Shown here: piece by piece, positions 1-19,843 of the stretch | Position numbering within the stretch: the stretch's first letter is position 1 | Layout: each line of letters starts with the position of its first letter | Assembly: GCA_037833965.1 (NCBI GenBank) | Contig: AP031356.1 | Span: 2,068,501 to 2,132,500, forward strand | Origin: Marchantia polymorpha subsp. ruderalis | Lineage: Eukaryota; Streptophyta; Marchantiopsida; Marchantiales; Marchantiaceae | Length of the DNA stretch: 64,000 nt | Direction of reading: 5' to 3' | The notes under the pieces: generated by a model | What the model was told of the DNA's origin: nothing | The model's input: the letters and a program-made list of their open reading frames with translations, nothing else | Database searches by the model: none | Position numbers and translations under genes: made by a program

Positions 1-289
1 ATATTTCTTGATTTTTTATATTAGATGTTTTGTTATAGAATATTAATCATGGCAAGATGGAAAATAATTCTTTTTGCTTTGCATTAACTTTATAATTCTT
101 CTAAAATATACTTTTATACGATACTTTTGTAATACATTTGATCTTGTAACAAGACTAAATGTCAATTTGAACATTCTTACTTCTAAAAGTGTGAAAATAT
201 GAATTTTCATAAATTTTAAATAATCATCAAGAAATGATACATGTCTAATTTTCTAAGTAAGATTTTTGAAGTTTATTTTGTACACTAAA

Positions 290-400
290 AACACAGACAA
301 GTGATAGTAAACACTTGACACAATATATAACGTGGTTCAGCCCTTTGAAAGGGTTACGTCCACCAAGAACACACTTCACTTTACTCATGTTTGTCACAAA
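290..400. mobile_element. Possible Ty1/copia LTR fragment (fossil)
   Basis: The stretch has the pair of short phrases AACGTGGTTC and TTACGTCCACC about 20 bases apart. From memory, this arrangement recurs in LTRs of plant Ty1/copia elements. No second LTR, primer site or internal domain was found nearby. It would be an old, isolated, broken remnant. Family placement rests on the phrase alone. Confidence 0.25.
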
Positions 401-568
401 AAAGATTGAATGTAAAAAGACCTACCTAGTTATATATAGCTAGTACCTGTGGTTACTCCTTAACTGGAGTTGATATCAACATAATTCAATCTTCATAATA
501 TACATATTCAAATTACTCTTTGAAATTGTAAATTCTAACAAAATTTTATTTTTTAAAATTCTTATTTA

Positions 569-8046
<7,478 letters not shown>

Positions 8047-8052
8047 TGGTCA

Positions 8053-8081
8053 GAGGGAGGGAGGGAGGGGGAGGGGGAGGG
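8053..8081 (+). repeat. G-run tract, potential G-quadruplex
   Basis: A short purine tract made of GAGGG and GGGGGA units gives six runs of three or more G within about 30 bases on the plus strand. This satisfies the usual four-run G-quadruplex pattern. It lies about 600 bases downstream of the stop of the minus-strand gene at 8682-10487. Confidence 0.6.
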
Positions 8082-8681
8082 ATGCAAGACGCGGATGTGG
8101 GGTGCAAAACTCGCTTTCAAGCTCTCTTTACTTCGGTTGCAAATTATAACATTCCGCTTGTGGCTTCCGCGGTTCAGATGACGTACACTGAGATCACGTC
8201 ACGGAAGACAGATCTCCATGACAAATCGAGAACCTCGCTCTTGATCCCTTCCTATTTGGACGTGAATCAAACTCGTAATGTACACTCTGGAAGAAAAACT
8301 GCTCTGTTCCTATGCCCGGTCACATATCTCACATACAAATATACATCAACTGTGTTGAAAGAATTCTAAATATTCCAGTCTCTTGCTAAATCACGAACCA
8401 GGACTCGGATATCTCTGCTCGCTGGAAGCACGCGATTGCGTGCCATTGATGCGTTGTCGAGAACAAATGACGTTGAATGGTGATCCCTCCGCTCACATGC
8501 CGCCAGGACATGGGCCGCCATTTGGTGTCGGACGTTGAGCTTGACAGCTCGAGGAGGACGACTTCGTGCTAAAGCACGATGACTCCGCATCGGAAAATTA
8601 AAACTGGATGAGGAGGGGTTTGAAACGCCCCGACTGGCCGCTCGCCTTGCGTAGACGAGATCGTGTTAGCCGACTTCGATT

Positions 8682-10487
8682 CTAGCTGCGTGTCTCCGAG
8701 AGAAGAAGAGAATTCGGACTCGAGCAATCTGAATAGAATTTGGAATCCGCAAGGGAAGAGCAGATGTCGTCAATGACGGATTTCAATACAGTGGAGTGCA
8801 TGTTTGCGTCCACGAGCTCATCCTTCAGACCCTGCAATGCGGCAAACCTGCCCCCACTCTGCTTGTAGAAGACGGATCGCTGCTTCGATCCTGGCAGGGA
8901 ATGCACATTGGAGTTCCGGTTGGTCATGATATGCAGTTTGTCCGTGACTCGCTTGCTGAGGACGGTGCTCTTGTGGACCAGGAAATTGAGAAGAGGTCGG
9001 TCGCTGAAACTTTGCCTGCTCTTGCGGACCAGAGCAGCAACTCCCACGATCTCCGTACCCATCGTCCCCAGCAGACTTCTCACCGGCTTCATGTGACCCA
9101 TGATGAGCCCCGAGCCAAGAACGGACTTCTCCTTGTCTTCCTCTTCCAGCACTTTCCATTTCTCCTTCCCGTACACCTCTTCGATGAATTGCAATTCTGG
9201 CCTGCCGACGCCGCTCCTCTGTCCTTCGCTCGAGGCCAATTCCTCTCCTGCAACTCCTAAACCCTGAGCCTCCGAGCTTGTTTCATCGAGCCTGAGGCCT
9301 ACTACTCCTTGGGATCGATCGTCGGGCTGGCTGACGCTGGCCTCCTCGAGAGCGCTATTCTTCGCCATTTCAATGTGCGAGCTATGGAGTTCCTTCCACG
9401 TTCGATCTTCCTGGAACATAAGAAGCCCCAGGTCGTACGTCTTCTTACGAGTCACGGCCAAGACGTCCCCCATCACCAAAACTTCTCCCACCGCCGCCAG
9501 GAGCACACTGCGAAACTTGGATTTCACCATTCCCAGTAGCATTTGGTAACTTATCCACCTTCGGAGACGGGCGGGCGGCTCCTCGATGAAGCCCTTCAGT
9601 GCCTCGTCCGAATCCAGGTCTTGCATTTCGAAGCCCACCACTGAGCCCCAATCGCCCCAATCCACAGCCGTCGTCATTCCGTCGCTTCGGGCTGTGCTCC
9701 CGCCCCAGAAAGCGTCCCCTCTGGGCTTGCCCTCCTCCCTCGCCTTCCAGAAGGCCGTGGCATGGAACGAGCTGAGCGACGAATTGGAGTCGGGAAACTC
9801 GACATGGACCGGTGTCGAGGGCGCTTCCTGCAGATTTCTGCCCTCACGATTCGCCGAAGAATCCTCCGTCGCTTCACCGCTGCTCTCTTTGCTGGAGTGA
9901 GGAGCGGCGGTCGACTGCAATTGCAACATGATCTCCCACCAGCTCCTCTCCTCCTCGTTGACGACATCCGCCAGCACCTTCGGGACGGGACTGCTAGGAA
10001 ACAGAAGGACCACATCCGCCCGAGCAGTCACCCCGCTGCGATGGAGTGTTCGCAGGAACAGCCTCAGATCATCCGCAGTGGTGGCTTCCTCGACGTGGGC
10101 GACCACCAGCTCGCTCATGGCACGGCTGCCCTTGCGGAATGTGACTCCGAGCCCATGAAGGGCTGAGCTTCTCCGCCAGTCATCGAATTTCAGCGACGTA
10201 CTCTGCAGGATTCTCCCGGGACCGCTCCGGCGAACACTGGGATCCGACCGCAGCCACGGCTGGTCCATGCCCTTCCATCCCGGGTCCACGGTGCAGATGA
10301 GAAAGAGGAACACGGTGAAGAGAAGAGTGGCCACGCACAGCGAGATTGTATTGCGCACGTAATGCGTGAACTTTCTGCGAGCGTATTTCTCAATCCCGGG
10401 CAAGCCATCCAAGGATCTGGACAGCCGCATGCTGGCGCTCCTCGACAATCTGCAGAAGATGGCCTCGGCGCATACGAGGGCTCTCAT
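8682..10487 (-). CDS. Plant-specific type II membrane glycosyltransferase-like protein (DUF7780-like)
   Basis: Single-exon frame of 601 residues starting at an ATG. A basic N-terminus (about residues 1-46) is followed by one membrane segment (about 48-67, LCVATLLFTVFLFLIC). The topology is that of a Golgi type II protein with a lumenal C-terminal domain. The core has SELVVAHVEEATTADDLRLF near 125 and a block near 305-350 (RWISYQMLLGMVKSKF, then VLVMGDVLA). Near the C-terminus it has SGLIMGHMKPVRSL. I recall these blocks from a plant family loosely annotated as transferring glycosyl groups (Arabidopsis At5g12260-like). Donor, acceptor and activity are unknown. A Glu/Ser/Gln-rich stretch near 200-260 and 385-440 looks disordered. 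Another in-frame Met lies at residue 20. Codon use is GC-rich, which explains several long antisense open frames that are shadows. Confidence 0.8.
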   Translation of the reverse strand: MRALVCAEAIFCRLSRSASMRLSRSLDGLPGIEKYARRKFTHYVRNTISLCVATLLFTVFLFLICTVDPGWKGMDQPWLRSDPSVRRSGPGRILQSTSLKFDDWRRSSALHGLGVTFRKGSRAMSELVVAHVEEATTADDLRLFLRTLHRSGVTARADVVLLFPSSPVPKVLADVVNEEERSWWEIMLQLQSTAAPHSSKESSGEATEDSSANREGRNLQEAPSTPVHVEFPDSNSSLSSFHATAFWKAREEGKPRGDAFWGGSTARSDGMTTAVDWGDWGSVVGFEMQDLDSDEALKGFIEEPPARLRRWISYQMLLGMVKSKFRSVLLAAVGEVLVMGDVLAVTRKKTYDLGLLMFQEDRTWKELHSSHIEMAKNSALEEASVSQPDDRSQGVVGLRLDETSSEAQGLGVAGEELASSEGQRSGVGRPELQFIEEVYGKEKWKVLEEEDKEKSVLGSGLIMGHMKPVRSLLGTMGTEIVGVAALVRKSRQSFSDRPLLNFLVHKSTVLSKRVTDKLHIMTNRNSNVHSLPGSKQRSVFYKQSGGRFAALQGLKDELVDANMHSTVLKSVIDDICSSLADSKFYSDCSSPNSLLLSETRS

Positions 10488-12347
10488 GCTCGGCAGGCTT
10501 TCCCTCCTGGAGGTTGGGCCCGGAGGTTCACATGCGCGAGTTCAGGTGCGTGATTGCTATACAGCGCAATCAGTGGACTGGCTCGACGTACTCAAAATTG
10601 CAGCCTACACGCAGCGCTGTGCTCTGGCAAAAGGCAGAGAATGCCGCAGGTCGTGATCACAGCCCTCGTACCTGCTGCGAGATGAAAGGTCTCCCGGAGA
10701 GGATCTCCGGAGCTGCAGCACGCGAGCTAGGCTTGCTTCCACAGACGATCAGAAGCTCGTCCGCATTTTGTTCCCGCACGAGCCGGGCACTGGCACTTTC
10801 GTTTCCTAAGCTGCTGCTCTCTGGAGCTCCTCGAGGACTTGGACTCTTCACACAGTTCCCATGAAGCAGCATCTGCAGCTAATTCCGAGCACTCGCAATC
10901 GGTGTGAATGCGAAGTCAGCTCGCTCGAACGTTGAACTCTAGCCCGACACAGGCCTCGGTCCCGGCGGAAGCCATAGGAGCCCCGGCTCTAGCTACGCCA
11001 TCGCTCTCCCATGAATGCATGGATGATGGCAATCGAGTAGGAGGTACAGCAGCAGTAGGTTCAGATATCGACCTGCAGGACGAATTTCCAACGATAAGCT
11101 CTCGGCCGAAACCTTCAGCGCAGCCTGCTCCTCGCAGTCCTCTATCATACGTCGAGCCTGTCACAGGACCACGACAGAAATAGAGTCGACCATGGGAAAG
11201 CTCCCTCCGCTCGCTGCTCGGCCCGACAGGAGCTCGGGTTCTTGGTAAGAACAGTCTCGGGTTTAAATTCACCGGTCAGTAATGGAATTCTCCTCCAGTT
11301 TCGCTGGATGAAAACCTTCGCGGTCCGCTGGGAGCTCGGACGATCCAAAAGTAACAGTTATAGATGGCTCATTTTTCGTGCATCGAAAGTAGCTTTCACT
11401 CGAATAGTACAGCGCAACATTCATTGGTTCTCAACCGTAGTCTTTGTCTGGTGGCCGGATCTACGCACACCTACCGATCGTCTAGGCCTGTTAAGGACAT
11501 GACAAGACGCCCAAATTCATGATCTTTCCACCGCATCAATGCCAAATGTAGGACATTGCAGTCAAATCCCTCTGGGTACTTCTGCAATATTGCAGACCGG
11601 GTTTGTGTTCCTAGCCTTCGAGTTCACTGTTCAAAATTTAAGACGGTCAAACGAGCATGGTGGATTTCCAGTTGTATCAGCAGCCTCGAAAGTCGAACGA
11701 ACATTGGTCAAGAATCCCCCCCTTGCTGACATTCATTTCGAGTGATGTGAACACCACGAAGCTATAAATTTGACGACATCTCATAGGCGAAAGTTCTCAA
11801 GATGTTCACATATTTAATTATTTTCGGTAGCTTCAGACCACCTTCAGCAACAAAAAGATGGCATTTTGAAGTATAATAAACCTCGATACCTGTGAGATGT
11901 AAGAGTCGGTAGGTCTCTTTATGCAAGGCATACTCCCACGGTGATATCTGTTAGATGTAAGAGGTGGTGGATGTTTGTGTGGGAGACATATTCGAACAAC
12001 ACACAAGTGATAGTTTATAATCTATGCTAGGCTGGTCTGCACAACTCAACTATTGGTCAATCATTAGATTCTTCCAGACTCTTCGTTGGCCATCGATCCA
12101 AATTTTAATTCCGTTTGGGTGTGTTGTTCATTTCCTAGTGCAACGGACTCATTTTTTGAACCTCATTCCTACTGTTGGAGCGCAATTTAACGGGAGAAAG
12201 GTAGAACCTACAGACAGGTTAGGCTAGCCATAAGGTCCTATCATGCGATAACATCACAAATATGTGGCATCATGATTTGGCCACTCGCATTCCTTTGGGT
12301 GGAATTCATGTGATCGGTAAGGATAAGTTCTCAGAGGTTGCTTCGAC
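10488..12347. other. Upstream region of the 8.7-10.5 kb gene; no further gene
   Basis: The first kilobase is GC-rich and probably holds the 5' UTR and promoter of the minus-strand glycosyltransferase-like gene. Open frames are at most 118 codons, overlapping on both strands, and match nothing I recognise. From about 11.7 kb composition drops and no signal stands out. Confidence 0.4.
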
Positions 12348-12387
12348 TGCAGTAGGCGAAGGGCGTTTTCGCCCTTCGCCAACTGCA
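12348..12387. repeat. 18-bp stem hairpin with TTTT loop
   Basis: Two 18-base arms (TGCAGTAGGCGAAGGGCG and its reverse complement with one mismatch) flank a TTTT loop. The inner 11 base pairs are perfect and GC-rich, giving a very stable foldback. No flanking gene explains it. A rho-type terminator is not meaningful in a plant nucleus. A small-RNA precursor or the relic of a foldback element are both possible. Confidence 0.7.
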
Positions 12388-14100
12388 ATCCTACAACATC
12401 CGAGCGGAGAATATTATTCAATTTTTTGCTACGGTAAGAAAACATCAGGATGAAGAAGGCGTGAATTTCTTTCGACTTAAGTCAGGTACAGGCAGTTATG
12501 CTCACGGGATTCTCGTAGCGACTTGGAGGTAAAAAGAAGTTCGAGTGCACTCATGGAGACATGACTCTGACCTTCTTTCGGAAAGAGTACGCGAGCTATA
12601 ACCGAGGCAAACGATTCCGACGGCAACGTCAATGGAAGAAGACGAAGGCGAAAATGCTTTCGTTCCCACACTCTTCCACATCTATGAAGCTATCCGCTTG
12701 CTAGTAGGCCACCCATTCCATCTTTTCGTGCTCTCATGATTTGATGCGCCTACAAATATGTGACCACATACTTTCTAAATTGTGCAATTGTGCTCGTCGG
12801 AACTTTTCACATCGACTTCACTTTGAGAATCACTTTCGTGTGAATATTCTCTCTTTCACAACACAACAGCTGCGAATGCAGAATGTGAGGCTGACGTTCG
12901 GTGTCTATGAGGCGCCATAGGGACAAGGAACCGCAAGAAAGTACAAAGCTGAACGAGAAGAGTCGAGTGCCACAAACCGAAAGAAACGAACTTCTCGATC
13001 TCCCTCCACTGCGACGACCGAGAACCGAGAACCGAGACCGTCGGCAAACTTTGCTCCAATCGATTCGTCGTGCACAACAGCTCGTCGACAGAAATCCCGC
13101 ATAATTCTTCCAGAAGACCCCCGTGAAAGGAAACCGATCCTCCCCGAAAACCCTCGCGTTATTTCGGCCGAAATCTGAGTGCGGGCGAATGGTAACCCTC
13201 GCTTTCCACCTCCAAGAGGAGAAGACACTAACGTTTAGAGAAAAGGGGCCCATGTGAAGAATGAGAACCTTAACATTCCACCGGCAGCCCGGCCCTCCCG
13301 GTCAGCACTCACCAGCGGAGCTGGAGGCGCGAACTCTCTGTGTGCTGGCGGCACCGAGGGCTCATAACTCCGGCCACCAGACCGGCCAAGGCCAGTTTGG
13401 CGGATCTGGGCGCTTGTCAGTTCATTAGGTGGTGCGATTACGAAGGCGTCCTCCAACTCTGGTGGCCATGTCGCCGCACAATCCTCGCGGATAGATCATC
13501 CCCGGGCTGACAGTTGCTCTTGGCTCCCATCGTTCCATAACGCTGCGATTTATGAACATTCAAATATCTCGGGCAGGACCCGAACACGAGCCGACCTTCG
13601 CTGGAATTAGCGTCGGGGCTGGGGGTCGGCTATTTTAAGGCGCCTGCTCCGGGCCCCATGTATTATGATTTGCGCGCAGTGGGGCAGCGAGAAAGATGTC
13701 CAATCAATTCGACCTTCGTTCTCGTCGGCCACGAGGCGAGGCGAGCGACGGTGCAGTCCTCAGCCTAACCTTTCTAAACTCGTTGCTTTCACATGCAGGA
13801 CCCCACCCAGCACACTCCACGAGAGTGAAACATTTTTGTCATTTCGCATGTGCTCTCGCCTCTCGCCCCAAGTACACCACTTTTCGTCGTGGCCTCGGCA
13901 TTATCATCGACTGTGCAAATAACTCCCTTTGGGAAGGACATCTGATTTCGGCAGCCCCATATCTTGGAGCTAAAAGGTAGAAATTGAGGACGAGATGGAA
14001 TGTCTTGTGACAGAATGTGGTGAGCCTTGATAACTAGGCCATTGATCTGAAACAAATGAGCTATGGTGGAAAACCCACACGTGCAACTTTAATCATTCTA
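12388..14100. other. GC-balanced stretch without a supported gene
   Basis: Composition is near 50% GC between about 12.8 and 13.9 kb, unlike the AT-rich DNA that follows. The longest open frame is 148 codons on the minus strand (12807-13253, true ATG), rich in Ser, Arg and Phe. A 94-codon frame lies on the plus strand (13696-13980). Neither resembles a known family and they overlap other frames. This could be an unrecognised gene with introns or a promoter-like island. I see no evidence that decides it. Confidence 0.3.
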
Positions 14101-16824
14101 CTTTGCAAGTGTTGTGTGATTACTTCTACCTAGATGTACAAGAATGACGAAGTTATCGTTCAGGTTTCATATACTCATTGTAGGAGATCCTTATCGTATT
14201 TGACGTTCAGATGAACTCTCCGACTTACAATTCATGTGTTACTACATCTATAAGAAATATTATCACGTACGTTAACATCAAAGTAATTTGTCGGCCTTGT
14301 TTTATTGCATTCAAAATAATTTGTGAATAATAATGAAGTTCAAATTGAAAGGATAAGATGAGACATTGATGATCTCTAAATTAGAGAATTTGGATCATTG
14401 TAGAAAGTAATGGCATAAAAAATTGAACACTTATATTTATTTTTTATCTTAGTTAATTATGGATTTAATCTCATCATCATAGTAACAATAATGTGAAACA
14501 TATCTTGACCATCTCATCTTCTAAATGTATCTATGTATTATTCACTTTTGATTTAAATCAATTGAACTCATTGTAATAACTTATGAGCATTTTTGCCTCA
14601 AGTTGCAGCGATAAATGTTGTTATTTTTATTTCAATTTCCTTGTTCAAAACATATCAGAGATTTTTAATAAATTAATTATATGCACAAATATTAAAATTG
14701 AGTTGAAATAATTTTATGTTAAAGCATGGATTTCCAATATCATATTGCGTAATGGTTGCACTGAAAAGATGTTGAAATATGTCTCAATAAACCTTTATCA
14801 TATCATATTGACCTTATGCTAAACAAAGTATCATTGAAAAGGTTGTAATTTCATTGAATTGAATTTTGACACAATGATTGAATTTATTAGGTTTTCATTG
14901 AATCTAAATGTTATTAGTAAAAAGGTAATTATGACAAAAATATGAATTTTCATAATAGCATGCATTTTTGAATTGAGAAAGTTCAAGAACTTGATTACAC
15001 TAGCAACTCTTGACATTTTTCAACACAAAATTATTAACAAGAAGATCCAATATTTTTTCTTTTTCTGCTCTAATCAATTTCAAAAGTGTCTACTGTTAAA
15101 AAATTAGAAACAATTTCACTTACAAAATACACAATATACCAAAGGTCAAATTAATAATCAAGATAGTCGTATTTTTTGTAAGCTAAAAGCTCCATTCAGT
15201 TCTAAATTTAAAATGAAATATCTCGGTGCTTTCATAACAAATTGAAGAATGAACCTTCGAAAAAATTTGAAAAATGAATATAAATGATTAGCACAATGCA
15301 AAGAAGCTAAAATGTTATTTGCAAAGTTCAACATAGTATGTGAAATTTTCTTGAAATTCTGATTACAAGCTTTTACAAGTTTTTAGTCAATGGTTATAAA
15401 AAGATTTGATGTCCAAGATTGCTTGCAAAAAGTTACAGTCGAGTTTCAATTTGATGATTTGCACTAGGTCTAATATTTCTTTTTCCATGAAAATAAACTA
15501 GTAAATACATGTCATATCTATGAAATATATATTGCAGAATTGTAAAATAAAATTTTTGATTTTTCAAAGAAATCTGATAGATGTTGACTATCTAGAAGCA
15601 TCAAAAGCAAGGAATGAGCCAATTAAATATTTATTATAATATTTAGTAATTTAATTGACTCATTTATTGAGTCAATTAATTAAAATAAGTTTGTCATAGA
15701 TATGAAATTTGAATATTAAATCATTAATCTTTATTCTCATAAACATATTATATGCAGATAGTGTGAGGGTAGAGTATAATATATTGACATAATGAATCAT
15801 TTCTTTAAACAAGATGTGCTTGATAAATTGATTAAATTAGTCAATATGTACGGTAAACTCAATCATGCTGATTTTTTTTATCAAAATCAGTTTTTTTTTT
15901 TCATACATCTTAGCACATGGGTATAAGTATATCTGATTAGCAATTAAGCTATATTTAAACATATTTTTTCTTGATTTTGACTACAATTTTAAGCTAATTC
16001 TAGTTTATATAGATATATAATAGTTCATAGTTTATATCATTTCATAAAAAAATCAGAAAAGTTAGGGGAGATGTGACTATCTAATACATGAGTCAAGGAG
16101 AAAACTGTTGAAAAATGATATAGATTTTGATAAATTAAACCGGTTTTATTATGGTTAGTTAGACCATATAGTCTACCAAATTTAATAAAATTAATCATAC
16201 TTCTAAATTTCACAATTTAAGATATCAATGAATGAATCTTTGTTTATTGTAAACAGATTTCTAAAAATAGTAAATGTGAATATTTTGTGTCAAACTCTTA
16301 AAATTATATGACACTATGAATGTTGATCCTAATAGATAATTATAAATTTCCAAACATAAAAGAATATGATCAACATGATCTAATTCCATCTATAGAGCAT
16401 AAAAGATGAAATGACTTTAATATTTTTTTCAAATCTTAAACTTTGACAGTTAAAAAATATTGAAGAATTTGTTTTAGTAAATATTTAAATAAATAAATAA
16501 ATAAATCTATAATTATGTACATTAAGAACAAAATCAAAAAATATATATAGAAATTTTGCAATATTTTATTTATAAAATTTACAAAGATTAATTTATTATT
16601 ATTATTGATAAGTATAATTAGAATATATTTTTTATAAAAAAATATTCAATAAAAATGTATATGAAAAATTTATGTAAAAATGTAACTATTTTATTGGAGC
16701 GGCGAGTGATACCTTCTTTTTGGCTAATTATCCCTCATACTACTATGATCTCTTATGTAGATGTCTCTTATGTCTTGGTTAGATGACGTGACAGGACGTG
16801 ATGTAGTTTTCCAAATGCTGATGG
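14101..16824. other. AT-rich gene-free stretch
   Basis: About 2.7 kb of strongly AT-rich DNA with poly-A and poly-T runs, a short TAAA/AAAT microsatellite near 16483-16505, and stop codons in all frames. No open frame exceeds 61 codons. No transposon domain was recognised. Confidence 0.6.
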
Positions 16825-16859
16825 GTGCTACTTCTAAAATATCTCTTACATCAATTTTT

Positions 16860-17349
16860 TGGAGTGAAAATTGGAGCAGCTGCAGGCGCACTCGGCCGCC
16901 ACTACCGACATCATCTTCATGCACTCGATCTTGCATGCCAAGGAGAGCTACATGAAGATAAATTTCATGGCACCAAGCACGGTGGGAGTCATCCGATACT
17001 TGAATTCCTTGAGCAACGCTTCGTTTGCGGAAGAGTGAGGCAAAGCTCGACACGACCAAAATCGAGTGTCGCAAGCAGATTAATCCTTTCTAGACTTTCA
17101 GACCATGAAACTGCAGGAAGCGGAATTGTCGACCATCATGCACTTGTTCGAGATCGCGGTGATCAAAGTACGTCTGACCATACAGTACTTCTGCAAGATG
17201 TTCATGAAGCAGATGAAGTTCTCTGGCTATTCGGTTTGGAGGACTCTGGCCAAAATCGAGTCCCAAACCAAATTTATGAAGAAGTAACACACTGCATTCG
17301 TGCTAGAATCACGGCTCAACAGAGGATTATTCCATTTCTTCAAGAATAA
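16860..17349 (+). other. GC-richer island in AT-rich DNA; possible gene relic
   Basis: A block of about 490 bases has clearly higher GC than its flanks (14.1-16.8 and 17.4-19.3 kb). A 174-codon frame (16825-17349) is open on the plus strand. A second plus frame reads LQAHSAATTDIIFMHSILHA and, after a stop, resumes at ATG 17105 for 60 codons rich in Met, Lys and Phe, ending at 17287. A 116-codon frame is open on the minus strand (16724-17074). Which strand and frame was coding cannot be decided, and I recognise no family. A captured gene fragment or degenerate retrocopy is a reasonable inference. Confidence 0.3.
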
Positions 17350-19297
17350 TAGCTTTGACTACACGAAACTCACAAGAATTATAGATCCCGATAAGAGTTG
17401 CATCTCTGAAGCTGGTGGAAGCGATCTAGGTCACTGTTTTACAGGTCGCATCCACCCACTCCGCAAAAAACTATATCCAATCCCCTTATCATACCAATCA
17501 CATACCTCTCCATAAGAGAACATAGTAGGGTAGCCAAAAGTGAGAGAAACTAGCTGCTACTTATTTTATTTGTGTAGTTAAAAATATAAAAATTAAATAA
17601 TCTCATTAAATTGAAGTATTTAATACGATAATATACAAATTGAGGTCTAAAAATTCAGTTCAGATTATTGTTATCATTAATATAAATTTTTTATAATAAA
17701 TTCGTATATTAATAATATTATTATTATACTAAAAAATTTTGAACACAATTTAGAACTATTGAAGTAAAATATATTATATTGAAATTATTGTATCATCATT
17801 ACATAATGTAATATACTTTTTGAAACCACATGTGAAACAAAACGTGATATTGATGTATTATTATTTTATTATATATCTGAACAACTACGATTAATCACAT
17901 AAAAACTGCTCATACAAAGGTGATGAAATAAAAAATAATATTATAGCTAGATATATTAGATTACTAAATTAATAATTTACATATAAATTAAGTCAAATCT
18001 AAAATTTTCAAATTCTAGAATCAAGGAATACTAAGTTCAAACAATAAAATTTTTACGTGATATAACATATGAACTAGATTATAAAAAATTTAATATTAAA
18101 TCATATCATATAAATGTATTATAATATATAAAATTAACTCAAAAGCATCATGTATAGCAATTAAATGCATTTTAGAATTATTGACAAGACTAAGAGTTCA
18201 TATTTCAAGAATTTTTAGCTATTTTTTCTCAATTTTGTAATTATCTAGATGGTCAAAGATATTATTTAATCACATTCAAAAAAAATTTGTGATATCCATT
18301 GTTTAATGGCGTGTGATTCATCTGAATCATATATTCTTAATTTTTGAATTTTTGATTACATTACAACCTAATAACACATAAAAGATCTAACTATCTTATT
18401 TCCAAATCTTTCTGTAAAGTAGAATTTCCAATTCATTAAAGCATTTTTCTGGAAAATTTAATGTTTCTGTATAAAACTTGTGATAGAATCTACGCATGTA
18501 GACAAAAGAGCATGAAGAAACTTCGAAATCCAATCAAAAAGGTTAAAAAATAGTTTTACAACAATTTTTTAAAAATTTGTATAGCAAGCAACCACATGCT
18601 ATGAAAATCAAACCTTCAAGTTCAATTTTTAATGATGATTTCAACCATGTGATCCATTCACAAAGATTTGAATGAGAGTTTGTCAACATTGAATCATGTG
18701 ATAAAAAATGGATAATATAACACCAATCATAATATATATTCACAAGAACATGATTCTCTCGTCTTTAATTTCTCAAATCTATATAAATAAAAGCTCATGA
18801 AATATAAATTGCTAACAAGCGATAGATTTAATACAAATTAACAAGTATTATGGATCGTGAAAATACTATAGAGTGACATGGAGCTCATGCGAGAATGAAA
18901 GCTTGAATACAGACAGTGGATATAGAAGAGCTAGTAAGAAAAATTGTTCCAATCTGAAAACATGAGGTTGTAAGATCTCATTTACTATCCCATATATATT
19001 TATATGTGTGTGTGTGAGAAAGTTTGAGCATTTAGAGTAGTTATTATCAATGTAGAGCTGTTGTGCAATCTATAAGAGCAATTATATTTAAAGGCTAGTA
19101 GTCCGATCTTTGTGTTTTGATTGTATATTGCCATACAATGATAGTATCGATAACTTTGTTATTTATAGAGCTTCAAATTTTTTTCTTAAAAAATACCTAT
19201 ATGTATTTCCATTGGAGCTCTCCTTTAGTCTATTCAGTCGTCAAAGCATTAGAAGTAGAAACTCAAAGGACTGATCGATCTAATTTAAGTAAGTAAC
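17350..19297. other. AT-rich gene-free stretch
   Basis: Strongly AT-rich sequence with dense stops. The longest open frame is 66 codons. A TG dinucleotide run occurs near 19005. The end (about 18.9-19.3 kb) may hold distal upstream sequence of the genes that follow on the plus strand. Confidence 0.55.
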
Positions 19298-19567
19298 ATG
19301 GGTTCAATCAACACACCTTTTAACCGCATATTAAAAGCATACAATGAGGTGCAGAAAGGAAACATGGACTATTTTGCATGCCAGATAGTCCATGAAAGAA
19401 AGAAAATAGCAGCAAGAGAAAATGGAGACGAGCTCTTGTCTCCTCCATTGCATATAATGGAGGAGAAAAGATTCCAGATGGAGATGCCATCAGTCTTTGC
19501 CAAATCAATGTTGCAAAATCTCGCTAGTAGGTCCTTCGCAAAGACATTCAGAGGATTAAGAGGATAG
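19298..19567 (+). CDS. Hypothetical 89-residue protein
   Basis: An ATG-initiated frame of 89 codons at the point where AT-rich DNA gives way to balanced composition. The product is basic with amphipathic stretches (ILKAYNEVQ, KRFQMEMPSVFAKSMLQNL) and no membrane segment or cysteine motif. I recognise no family. It ends about 280 bases before the first ATG of TRAPPC1 on the same strand, so it could also lie in that gene's long leader. Treat as tentative. Confidence 0.22.
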   Translation: MGSINTPFNRILKAYNEVQKGNMDYFACQIVHERKKIAARENGDELLSPPLHIMEEKRFQMEMPSVFAKSMLQNLASRSFAKTFRGLRG

Positions 19568-19843
19568 AAAAGAGGACAAATTGCGGCGTGAAAAGCACAG
19601 CAACATTAGACAAGCCAAAGATGCGACCAGACTCTAGGCAGTTCACCTTCGCAGCATCGTCTGCTTGCATTTGCAGACGAATAGCTGTAGCTTACGACGA
19701 TTAGAACGGGGTGGAGAAACGCTCCTCGATCGATTGATTGATCGACGGATCGACGAAAAGATTGCCAGTGCAAAAAGGAGGTCGAGCTGAGAGTTGGAGT
19801 AGGACCCAATTGCAGGTTTCTGAGGCTGTAAGGGCGGGTCACA

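Noticed and set aside
8796-10166. Several 100-154-codon plus-strand frames
   Set aside because: Shadows of the GC-rich coding sequence on the minus strand at 8682-10487.
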